Below, piece after piece: positions 25,588 through 36,300 of a stretch of DNA of 64,000 bases. A program made the position numbers and the translations under genes. The DNA comes from Cymbomonas tetramitiformis (lineage: Eukaryota > Chlorophyta > Pyramimonadophyceae > Pyramimonadales > Pyramimonadaceae), in contig LGRX02028717.1 of assembly GCA_001247695.2 (NCBI GenBank), positions 1-64,000 of the forward strand, given 5' to 3'. Below the pieces are notes generated by a model. The model was not told the DNA's origin and did no database searches. It worked only from the letters and a program-made list of their open reading frames with translations. The number at the start of each line of letters is the position of its first letter. The stretch's first letter is position 1.

Positions 25588-25716
25588 TAAGGGGTAGTAG
25601 GGTAATGGGTTGTTTAGAAAAGTATTTCAAAGGAAGAAAAGTATTTTTGTAAAAAAACTTATAGCATTTTAAATTTTTTTTTAGAAATGCCCATTACCCT
25701 ACTACCCGGTACCCTA
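25588..25716. repeat. PLV hairpin repeat, copy R3
   Basis: Part of the outer copy of the duplicated unit. Its core is closer to L1 than R2 is, suggesting this is the ancestral position. Confidence 0.75.
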
Positions 25717-26006
25717 TTTTATTAAATACGCATTTGAACTAAATTACGATTTCTGACGTAATTCTCACGTAATTTCTCGAACCCAAACCCTAAACCCAGA
25801 ACCTAAACCCTAAACCTACTGAAATTTGGGGGGGTCGACGAAGGGGACCCCCACCGGCGATGAAATCGGCAAAATTTAATTTTTGTGACCCCTAGACACC
25901 CCCACAGACCCCCGATGACAGGGCTGTCATAATTTCAAATCAGATAGCCAAAGTTAGTCAATGATAGCCAATGATAGCCAAACTATAGAGTACTGTAGGG
26001 CTCTAC

Positions 26007-26020
26007 TTCGATTGTTCGAT
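26007..26020 (+). repeat. candidate attR / target-site duplication
   Basis: TTCGATTGTTCGAT matches 1581-1594 exactly and in the same orientation. Nine bases (GGGCTCTAC) separate it from the end of the right terminal repeat. CGATCG-type motifs are common in this host DNA, so chance is not excluded. Confidence 0.5.
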
Positions 26021-27302
26021 GTTCGTTGTTCGATCACCAACGCAAGACCATATAAATCGGTGCGGTGTGCCCGTCGCGTGCCGTGTTGCACTCGACAGTC
26101 GACTGTATCTGCTTTCTCATTGTCATACCGACCGATCGGCTGGGATCGGGCTGCAAGTTTTCAAACTCTGAGTCTAACGAAAACTTTCTGACGCTAAACG
26201 AGCAGCACAAGCTGCCACGAATTCAACGTAGGCAACCTTGATAAAGAAACTTCACCAAATAAAGAGCACATTTTTTATCTTGCACGAGTACTTAGGACAG
26301 TCGAGTTATGCTTGTAGCAGCGCCGCCTTCTCGGTTAGGATATCGAGGTTTGTGCGGCAGTGCTATTGACAAATCCGGTGGAGGAATGTGTTAGTATGGT
26401 TTCCATGCTAGCAGAAATCATGGATACTTTCGCCGTTTCGACAGCTTTGCAGTGTTGATTAATAGCCGATCTTACACTTACGGTTGTCACCCTGGAAGTC
26501 AAGGCCCGCGTTACCGTCCTCCATAAGTCGGAAACACATGAATCATCTAAGGTGTGTTGGGAAAGATGTTTGATGTGTCGCCGATAGGTCCGGTAGATTC
26601 ACATTGACCCGCGTGCATACTTTTCACCGTGTTTTACTCAGAAAAATCTAGCCGAATTTCTACCATAACGCCTGAACACAGAGTTGTGGAGTTACGTAAT
26701 TTTAGATTTCGACCAGCAAAATCTTAAGCTATCGAGCTGTAAATCGTGTGCCAACAGATTTTGGATTCGAAGGGTTCACGAAGAGCTGTGCTCCTCCCGC
26801 CCGCTTTCTAAATGGCTCCTTCACTTATTTCTCCACAGTGTATGTGCAGATGATATCACCACAGCTTCAAAACTCTCTTACGAAACGTTTTACACTTCAA
26901 ACGCACGACGTAGCTTGACCAGTAGCCACCCTATTCTGGATTAGATACATCACCAACTGCAGAGGTTGACTTTTCGCTCGGTAAGTCCTTCTTGACACGT
27001 TGTTACCCATGTTTTGCATGCCACTAGCGGAAAGTCAAGAAACTGCTGTGGCTGTCCTCGGCGCTCGGTTCGTTCAGGCATTCCAGTCTCAGATCCATTA
27101 ACCCCTTCGGTCGCGTTTTGACAATCACAAGAGCCGTATCAGATCATGATCAGAAAGAAGCGTGGCCGAAGAGGACTTTGAAAAGCGCTAATACGAGGTC
27201 AGCTGTTCGAAACTAATTTAGGGCAGGAAGTGTGTGTTGGCAGCAATGAGATCGCTTGCAAGAAGAGGCGAAGTGCCTCTGTTATGAAACGAGGCTAGCA
27301 GC
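26021..27302. other. host intergenic region right of the provirus
   Basis: No supported gene. Base composition shifts gradually from mixed to GC-rich towards the kinase gene. The last few hundred bases are the likely promoter and 5' leader of that gene, but no TATA box or intron could be fixed. Confidence 0.4.
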
Positions 27303-30300
27303 ATGCTGCTCCTACCCTCCCCAGGTGATCCCGCAGCGGAGGTGCTGCAAGCCAGCGCATCGAGTCGCGTGCGCGAGCTCGTGTGCGGCATACAAACTAA
27401 GGAGAAGCCGCCCTCCTCTCTCGTGGTCGCGCACGTGCTCTCCCAGGACGCGGCGGAACGGCTTCTCCGCGACGCCTCCTCCGGCGCCATACTCCTGCAC
27501 ACTGCCCATGCTAAGAGCGTCGCCGACCTCCACGTGTCCTTCCGCCTTGGAGCGCTCATCCGCAGCCAAGTCCTCGCGCAAGGCTCCCTACGCATCTCTT
27601 CCGGGGTTCTCGATGATAACGGCCCCTCCCACTGCCTACTTCTACCAAGCACACGCTACGCCCACATCGAGAGTTTCATCGCCTTTGTCCCCGACCTGCA
27701 CCAGCTCCTCGTCGACCTCATCCGCCACCCGGATTTCATCGACTTGGAATACGACTCCTCCTCGCGCAGCGCACAAGCCGCGAACGCCCCGCTTTTTTTC
27801 TTGCACCGCGGCGCCGCCCCCGCCCTCGTGCGCTTCGTACCGACAGACGCTGCCCATGCCGAGCAGCAAATCACCCTCCAGGTGGACTGGAAGGCATTCC
27901 GACTCATGCTGCACCTGCCCCTGAGCGGCGGCAAGGCTTCCCCACAGACGGTGCGTGCCCATGCGCACTTGTTCCTTTTTCGGTCGCTCGCCCAGGCTCA
28001 AGTAGCTCGGCTTCTGCGGCACATGCGTGAAGAAAAGCGCTCGGCTTCTGCGGCAAATGCGGAGTAAAGTGCGTGGAGACAGGCGCTCGGCTTCTGAGGC
28101 ACATGCGTGAAGAAAAGCGCTCGGCTTCTGCGGCAAATGCGGAGTAAAGTGCGTGGTGACAGGCGCTCGGCTTCTGGCGCTCAGGCTTCTGGGCAAATGC
28201 GTGAAGACAGGCGCTCGGCTTCTGGGGCACAAGCTCCATAAAAGCTCACATGTGAAAGTGTTTTTTTGAGGTTGGCTCGAAGTCGTTCCCGCTGAGCTGG
28301 ATCGGAAGTGGCTCACCGTCAGCAAAGCTTCCGCCTTGTACTCACAAGCTGGGCAGGCCAGAGGGCTGCGAGAGTGAGCCGGTAATCAGTCCTCAGCGCT
28401 CGTGAAAGCTGCAGTGCAGTGGAGACTGTGCCCAAGCCCCTGGCGGCTATGACAGGTGCTGTGTGTGACTGCAGGTGACCACCCTCGCGCTATGACAGGT
28501 GCTGTGTGTGACTGCAGGTGACCACCCTCGCGCTCGCAATCCGCGCCGTGCAGGGGCACCTCGGCCTGCACAGTGAGCCGGCAGGCGGCCCCGCGCTCCC
28601 GGTGGGTCCCCAGGGGGCGCAGTTTGACCCCCTTGGCCAGGGCGCGCCGCTGCAGCATGGCGCGAGTGCCGGCGCCGGCTCTGCCGAGAGCGCCCGGCAG
28701 CCGCCTAAGCCGGCGGTGGTCCTCGCACTTCTGCGGAGCACCCAGCACGTGCAGCGCCACAAGGGGGTGCTGCACCTCGTGGAGGGGTGCGCAGGGGGTC
28801 TGGACTCGGTGCCGCTGCAGGCCGAGTGGGCGGCTGTCTCTGCGTCATGCGTGGAGGCCCTCGTGCGGGCAGTGGCGGACGGTCTGGGGCGACAAGGGCC
28901 GCCGGAGGTCGGCGGGGGTGGCGGCGGAGACGGTGGCGGCGGCGTGGGGGGCAGTGCCCCCCTCCTGCAGGGGCTCGCCTCGAGCTGCGCGCTCCTGGTG
29001 AGGGTGAGCCCCGGGCTCGCAGCGCCACGATTCGTCGGGGCTGCGCTGGCGGCCCTGCGCAGCGGCAAAGCGGAGCAGATCGGTCTCTACGAGCTGCTGG
29101 CCGGGGTTGCGGCAGCCGTGCCCGAGGTCCGCACTGCACTCGTGAATGTGGACGGCACCGACCTCCTCCTCGAGCTCTATGCCCACTTCACGGAGCGCCT
29201 TCACCAGGAGTTCCCCCACGCCGCCGCCCCCTCTAGCACCACCCAGCGTGTACCCAGCAGCGCCCCCATGGCCACCGCAGGCGGGCCCTCCATGACTCCC
29301 ATCAACACGACCCTGGTTGGGTACAAGGGGTTGGGCGAGGATTACGTCACCCCCATCAAGCGAACCTCGAGTGCGGTGCCCCCAGTGCAAGGCCGCCCCA
29401 TTGCACCTGTGATGGCACTCCCAATGGTGGGTGCTGACACGGCACTGGCCCCTGACCTTGGTGGGACGGGCGTCTCTCCCGGGGAATCTGCCTCGATGCT
29501 GCCCGGCCCTCTGGGGCACCCAGGGGGAGGGGGCGGTGCGGAGGGGGCCGCCAGTGAGGAGTCCTCCCGCGCCCCTTTCTTTGCACCCATCCCTGGGCTG
29601 CAGCCGGGGACCCCCGTGGCAGAGGCCGCCCCAAGCCGCAGTGCAGCGGGTGGTGGCAGCGGGAGCAGGCAGCGGGAGCGGGACGACGTGGCGGCTGCTG
29701 GTGGGGCAGTGGGTGGGAATCAGCGTACGTCCAAGGATAGTGCGCGGGAGGGCAGCGTGTCCAGCCTAACCACGGATGACCTGCAGCTGGATGACGAGCT
29801 TGAGCCACAGACTCCCTCCACGCCTAAGATGGTGGGGCTCAATCTGAGCAGGTTGGGAGAGGGGGGAGCTGAGGCTGGGGGTGTCACCCCCGATGAGGCT
29901 GCTGCAACCTCAGTGGGCGTCAAGAAGATCTTGATCCCGCGGCTGACGCTGCCCCAAGTGGCACCTGCCGGGATGCAGCTCGGAGGTTTGACGCGGTCCA
30001 CGCGGCGCAGCAGCGCCACGGACCGCGGGGAACTGTCCTCCACGGCGCGTCACAATTCGTCTTCGACCCGCGGACGGCGCTCGATGCTGGCCGCGGAGCC
30101 CTCGACGGAGACGAGCATGTGGAGTGTGTCCGGGGCGGCCGCGGACCGCTTCGCCGCCAGCGCCCGTGCGGAGATGGCACTGGTGGGGAAAGAGATCGGT
30201 CAGATTCATCTGCTGGCAGACCTGACGGCAGTGATCGCGCACAAGCGCTACGCCCCGAACCTGACCCGCAACCGCGGGGACGGCCACTCGAAGGACGAGG

Positions 30301-33300
30301 CCGCAGGGGGCGCCATCGTGCTGTCCCCCCGCGTGGAGGCGAGCGTGCCGTACCGCATCAAATGCGCCCTGCTGGAGCTGTTCTTGCACCTCGCGCCGCA
30401 GGTGGGGGCCACGGCCACCGGTGCAGCGTCCACCACGGTGGTTACTGGGCGCAGCCCCGTGAACCACCTTGCGGCTGAGCTCGCCTCCGGAGGATACCGC
30501 CGCTCACCCATCGCTGCACCTGGATCTGCACTGCGCCGCCGTGCCCTCGACGTGCTGCTCAAATACGCCAACGTGGTTGCGGTCCCTGTGACGCTCACCG
30601 CCGCGCTGACCATGGAGGGCCGCGGCGGAGGTGGGGTTGGGGTGGGGCACGCGGACGCGCTGCTGCGGCGGGTGTGCTCACGGCTGGCGACCTTGCTGGC
30701 AGGCAAGCGCACAGAGGCCCCGGCACTGGAGGAGCTTGAGGTGCAGCTCACCCTGTTGGCGGAGTACGTGGAGGGGCTGGACACTGCAGGAGTGGTGCAC
30801 CGGGTGGTGGAGGTGATCGGCGAGTCCCTCGTACAGGTAACCCCCCACTGGGGTCGCCTACTGCACGTGGACAAGGTGATAACGGTATGTCGGACCTCCC
30901 TCATAGCTCACAGCCCGCCCCCTCCATTTACATCTCTCCGTCGTGGTGCATTGTGCGGATGATAACCTGCATGCCTCTGATCCCTGCACTCCCTGTGGTG
31001 CATTGGGCTATGTCACTGACAGTGCGTGCGTCTCACCAACCGTTGCCGTGCAGGTGAAGCATTTGTTGCTGTCTTTCGGGCGCTTTGGCGCCTGGCGGCC
31101 AGCCACGCTGCCTCTCATGGGGGCGCTCCTGCGCCTCGCGGACGCCCTCACCTCCAAATCGGGCGACGGCCTGGTCGGGGAGCTGCTCTTGGCCATGCTC
31201 GTGGAGGGGCAGTCCGGGCTGCAGTGGGTGCGCGAGTACGCCAAGCACGTGCTCTTCTCCCAGTCCCTCGCCTCGGAGCTGCCCGCCGCCACGCTCAGCG
31301 CCCTGCGGATCGGCGTCATCCGCCACCTCCGCATCATGGTCACCACGGTGGCCCATTCGAAGCGGCCGGGGGAGGCGCATGCAGGGGTCGGGGAGGGCGG
31401 GAGGCTGCCCGAGTGGGCCCGGGACCCGGGCAGTGAGCGCAACCCCGAGAGGGGTGGAGGAGGGCCTACGCTGGTGGACACTCAGAAGGAGCTGATGCGC
31501 TTCCACTTCATGATGGACCCCTCCAAGGGGTACTGCATGCGCGTGCTGGGCAAGTCCGAGCCCGGGGGGGCCCTGGCGGGCAGCCCTGGGCTGCGTCAGG
31601 AGGTGCTGCTGTTCATCCACACGGTGCTCGCCCTGCCAAGCTGCCCGTACCTGCAGCACAAGCGACTTGTGGACGACTACATCCGGTACCACTTCCTCGC
31701 CTTCGTCAAGCTGTACGTGCCGGCGAGGGCTGCAGCGGCGGCCCAGACGCAGGAGTGCACCACACACCTTCAGGTGGGCGCACGGTGGGGGTCAGGGTGA
31801 AGGGCAGAGGCGGGAGCATACCATGCACCTGCAGGTCAGATGCACCGGAGGGGAGCGCAGACGCGGGAGCGTACCACACGCTTCTGTAGGTGAGGCTCAA
31901 GGGGGAGGTGGAAGGGCAGACGCGGGAGCATACCACGCACCTTGATGTGGGCGCGCGGGGGGCGGCGGCGGAGAGCTCAATGCGCACTCGTTAGGCCGAT
32001 GCTGTAGGCCAGTGCGATGCATTGCTGGCGGCATGTCTTTAACAATATTATGCAAGAGTCATCTGCAGCAGAGTGCGCTCCCTCGGAGTGCCTGCACCTC
32101 GCCCCAGCTTCACAAGCGGCTCCCCGGATGGTGTCGTCGGGGAAGGGCCAAGCCGCCGCTGACGTGCCTCCTGCCACACATCCCGCCCCGCACCAGGGCC
32201 CTTCCCATCCAAGCAGCCTGCGGCAGCCGTCCGATTCTGCGGCAGCCGGCGAGCGGATGGCGGGCGGGCGTTTAACGGATGCGCGGCGAGTGGTGGCGGT
32301 GAAGGTGCGGGCCTCGCGGTGGGCGGGCGGGCGTGCAGGTGCTGCTGACCATCTCACTGCACAAGACAGAGGCTGTGGTGCGGCGCTTCCACCAGCTGCG
32401 CATCATGGACTTTTTGATCCGCGAAATCGACCTCGAGTTCGAGGCATCCCCGTTCATCACCGCGCCGCCTCGCCCGCCACCAGAGTATGCCTCGCCTCAG
32501 GGGGTAGGAAAGAATGGCAGCCCCCTTGCCTCACCGCTGCGCACCCCCGGGGCCTCCGCCCGTGCGAGCTCCCGTCTAGGCGCCTCCCCATCTGCGCGTG
32601 GGGGAGCCCAGCCGGGGGGTGGCGGCCCGCGAGGGACGGCTGGGGGGGGCCTCGGGTCAAGCCGCAAGGGCGGTGGGCTCGGGTTGCCAGGGCTGCGCCT
32701 CCCAGGGGTGCTTCCGAAGCCGGAGGGAGGGGATGGGGGGGAGGCGGCGAAGCCATCCCCGGTTCCCAGGCTCTCTCTGGGCGGGACCGGCGGCAAAATG
32801 GGGCTGGCGCCATCACGCGTGCTGCCGAAGGCAGAGAGGGGCGAGCAGAAGGGCGAGGTTGCGGAGGCGCAGCCGGCGGGGAGGATAGGGGCGGTGGAGT
32901 TCACGGGAGATCTAGAGGAGGATGTCGATGCGCTGGAGGCAGAGGAGGAGGCTGAGGCCGAGCGGCGGCGAGCAGAGGGCAAGGAGAGCAACTCGAGCAG
33001 GGGGTCCTCGTCGTCCTCCTCTGACGACGACGACGACGAGCCGGGAGCAGCTCGAGGTGGAGGGGCGCCAAAGTTAAATTTCGGGGGGGGCGGAGGTATC
33101 CCGAAGCTGAAGCTGGGCGGTGCTGGGCTCGGGGGGGTGCAGAGTACAACACTGGGGCAGGTGCGGCGCCTGGCGCAGGGGCGGCGGCGGCGGAGAAGGA
33201 GGTGCCTCCATCTCTCCGTGGTGAGAAGCACTTCACCGGTGACCTGAATGAGGACATCGACCTGTTGACCTCCTCCTCCTCCGATGACGACTCAGAACCC

Positions 33301-36300
33301 GGTGGCGGGGATGACAGCGATGGCGAGCCACTCATGCGCGTGGTTTTCCGACCGCCGGCGAACAAGGAGCCACCTCCCGAGCCTGCGCACTCCGCTGCCA
33401 CCCCCAAGCCCGCCCCAGCTATCCCTGGGCTTTCGCTGGGATCCGTCGTGCCCCGGCAAAAACCTGAGCCTGTGGCGGCGCCGGCGGCCTCGACCCCAAC
33501 GGCGGCGGCAGTGCCCCGCCCCGCCGCCCCTGCGATGAGCATCCCCAAGCTGCATCTCGGGCCGGCTCTCACGGCGCAGCGCGGGGGTTCCTACAACGAG
33601 CAGCCGGAGGAGAGCACCCGGCCCCAGTCGCCAGATGTGAATGCGCCGGCGATGTCCGCCACGTCGGCCGGGCTCAGCGCGATGGAGGAGAGCCTCGAGG
33701 CCGGCCGGCCCAAATTCCAGCTTGTGCTTGGCGAACGCCGAGCGGCGCTGGCACATGCCATGGGGAGTGCAGGCGGGGCCGGGGCGCTCGGGGGTGCCCA
33801 CACGCCGGAGCGCGCACCGGCAAATCCCGAGCATTTCTATCACAAGGGGCGCCGGCAGCGCCGGCTGTACCAGGACAAAGACCTCCATCTCCTCGTGCTC
33901 GAGATGGTGCTATCGCTGATGCTAGCGCCATCGGACGGTGAGCTGGAGCCGCTGTACTGCGACCAGTTCCCGATTGAGAAGCGCAAGCACAACATTCCCT
34001 TCCTGCTGTACCTCCACGTGAACCACCCGGCCAACGCGGGAATCATCCCCGAGCTGCTGGCACGCGCGCAGGCCCAGGTTCCCCCTCTCCCCCCTCACCT
34101 TTGGGCTCTTCTCAGAGTGTCCAGAGCCCTTCGGTTCCCGTCCTGGCGCGCGCCCTGCTCCCGCAATCGGCGACATGGGGCCACGCTGCGGGGTGTGGCA
34201 TCCCGAGTGTCCAGCCTAAATCATGTCCGTTCATCACGCTTTGCATATTTAAGACCACTTTTCATCGTGTGTCAAGTATTAGCATGGTTTCGGCTTAGCT
34301 CTCAGTGATTCCATGACCCTCTGCTATCTACTTTGCACCGGGAGAGGTGGAGAGGTGGAGCGGCCGGTCAACTCAGCTCCGGGCCCCCCGCTGGGAGCAG
34401 GGCTCGGGGGCGGTGCGCATGCTGAAGCTCACGTGCAAGGCGCTCTTCCAGCCGAACCTGTACAAGCAAGACCACCGCGAGCGCATGGCGCGAGGAGCGT
34501 ACGCTCAGGTGCCACCCGCACCACCTCGTCCGCATGCTCCTCGATATCAACGGCTGTGACCTTGCATTCCTCCCTCCCTACACCACAGGCCTCCAGCTTC
34601 CAAGGGCTTTGGATGGAAGATGCGTCGCCCCCCCCAGGCGCCGGCCTCCCCACCAGCGTCCCATGCGCCTCTGTCACATGCGCCTCGGCCAAGCGAACGC
34701 GTCAGCACCTCCTTCCACAGGGCCTCGCGCGTGATGCCCAATGCGGGGCTTCGCTGTCCGGTCGGCGCAGTGCAGCGCGAAGTGGGCGTGCGGAGAGGTG
34801 CTCGCAGCGGGGAGAAGTTTCCAAACCAACCGGGGTGAGGGTGGGGCTGCCGAGCGCGGCTAATACTCAAGATGGATCAGCCCCTACCTGCGGTGGGGAT
34901 ACCCTGCCGGGTGCCTGCCGTGGGGATACCCTGCCGGGTGCCTGCCTTGGGGATACCCTGCCGGCTACCTGCCGTGGGGATACCCTGCCGGGTGCCTGCC
35001 CCTGCCGGGTGCCTGCCGTGGGGATACCCTGCCGGGTGCCTGCCTTGGGGATACCCTGCCGGCTACCTGCCGTGGGGATACCCTGCCGGGTGCCTGCCGT
35101 GGGGATACCCTGCCGGGTGCCTGCCGTGGGGATACCCTGCCGGGTGCCTGCCGTGGGGATACCCTGCCGGGTGCCTGCCGTGGGGATACCCTGCTGCGAG
35201 GCCGTTGGCGGGTTTGCTGTCGCGGATGACTGGCGTTGTGGCGGGGGTGCAGGTTTTCCGGTGCAAGGTGCCGGCGCTCGGGCCGATGTCGCCGGAGAGC
35301 GTGGCGCTGAAGCTGGTGGACCTGCCGCAGAGCATCCACGACCAGTGCATGGCGTACGACCTGTTCGGGGAGATCGGACTCCTCGAGTCCCTCAAGGGGG
35401 AACCCGGCATGTGCCAGCTCCGTGACTACGGCGTGGACGACGAGTGCTTCTATCTCGTGCTGCAGGACTACAAGTGCTCGCTGCGGGCGTGGCGCGAGCA
35501 GCACCAGCACTTCCCTCTGGAGGAGAGCCTCCCCTTGTACTTCAACATTTACCAGCAGGTGCCGCCTCCACCCTCCCCAGCCGGTGCCCACCTGCCCCCA
35601 ACACCCCCCTTCGATGACTGGATAAGAGGGGCGGCGCGGGGCGGCCGGCAGGTGCTGGACTGCTTCCAGCGCCTGTCAGACTCGGGCGTGGTGCACTACG
35701 ACATCAAATGCGACAATGTGCTGCTGCAGCCAGCACCTGACGTCGATGACATGGAATTTTGGGACCCGGAGGATGACACTCCGCCCTTTACAGTGGTGAT
35801 TGCGGATTTCGGGGAGAGCCGCCGGTACTCCTCGGCTGAGCGCGCCTGGACAGCACGGAATCGAGGCACGGAGTACATCAAATCCCCGGAGATGCTGATG
35901 GTGTCTAACGCCACTAAAAAGACGCGCAGTACCTTTGACCGGCGCAAGCGGCAAGGCGCCGGGAGGCCCAGCGATGTGTGGTCCATAGGATGCCTGCTGT
36001 ACGAGCTGGTGGCGGGGGACTTCCTCTTTTATGATCCCGACTGGATCCGCTTCTTCGTCCGCGTCACGCAGCAGGTTCGTACCACCCTCACTGCGCTGCC
36101 CACTCCGAGTCGAAGCTTCAGGGGTTGATTTCAGGGCCTCGCTGCGGCACCCGTGTTTGTACGCAACGCCGGAGCCGGCTCCCGGTGGCCCCGCCTTTGA
36201 CTCCCAAAAAGAAGCGCGCTTTCGCCGGGAGCCCTCCTTGGGGCCTGGTTCCTTGTCGAGAATCTGCACGCCGCGTTGGGTTGCTGCGGCCATCTGGGGC

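Larger units (their letters stand above)
25070..25830. repeat. 380-bp tandem duplication within the right terminal repeat
   Basis: The unit around 25070-25450 is repeated at 25450-25830, with hairpin copies offset by exactly 380 bases (25208 and 25588). The two copies differ at a few sites, for example AGGAAGAAAAGTA against AAGAAAAATA. The left terminal repeat has a single unit. Unequal recombination or replication slippage would explain it. Confidence 0.75.
1594..25997. mobile_element. integrated polinton-like virus (PLV/virophage class), about 24.4 kb
   Basis: The block is AT-rich against its GC-rich surroundings and is bounded by long terminal inverted repeats. It carries a polymerase-SF3 helicase, an FtsK/HerA-type packaging ATPase, a probable double-jelly-roll major capsid protein and a minor capsid protein, and a tyrosine recombinase: the morphogenesis and replication set of polinton-like viruses and virophages. 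Genes are tightly packed, intronless and on both strands. No Ulp1-like maturation protease is visible. Only one gene, the cytosine methyltransferase, is clearly broken, so the integration looks recent or the element still active. The 22.2-24.8 kb part differs in composition and may be a later addition. Confidence 0.85.
24791..25997 (-). repeat. right terminal inverted repeat of the provirus
   Basis: Reverse complement of 1594-2431 plus one extra 380-bp tandem unit. From inside out it carries GAGAGAATGT runs, three hairpin repeats, three palindromic GGGGTC/GACCCC blocks, two clusters of CCCTAAA telomere-type motifs (near 25405-25435 and 25785-25818) and the TGATAGCCAA motifs at the outer edge. 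Confidence 0.85.

Noticed and set aside
1594..25997. Classification as a virophage or as a Maverick/Polinton
   Set aside because: No maturation cysteine protease, no protein-primed family B polymerase and no retroviral-type integrase seen. The tyrosine recombinase and TV-Pol fit a polinton-like virus better.
28490..33900. Many long open frames on the minus strand and in other frames of the kinase region
   Set aside because: High GC keeps alternative frames open. Only the plus-strand frames join at splice sites in phase and contain kinase motifs.
34885..35200. 27-bp repeats as possible CRISPR or coding repeat (PAVGIPCR)
   Set aside because: No spacers, and the array lies in an intron between phase-compatible kinase exons.
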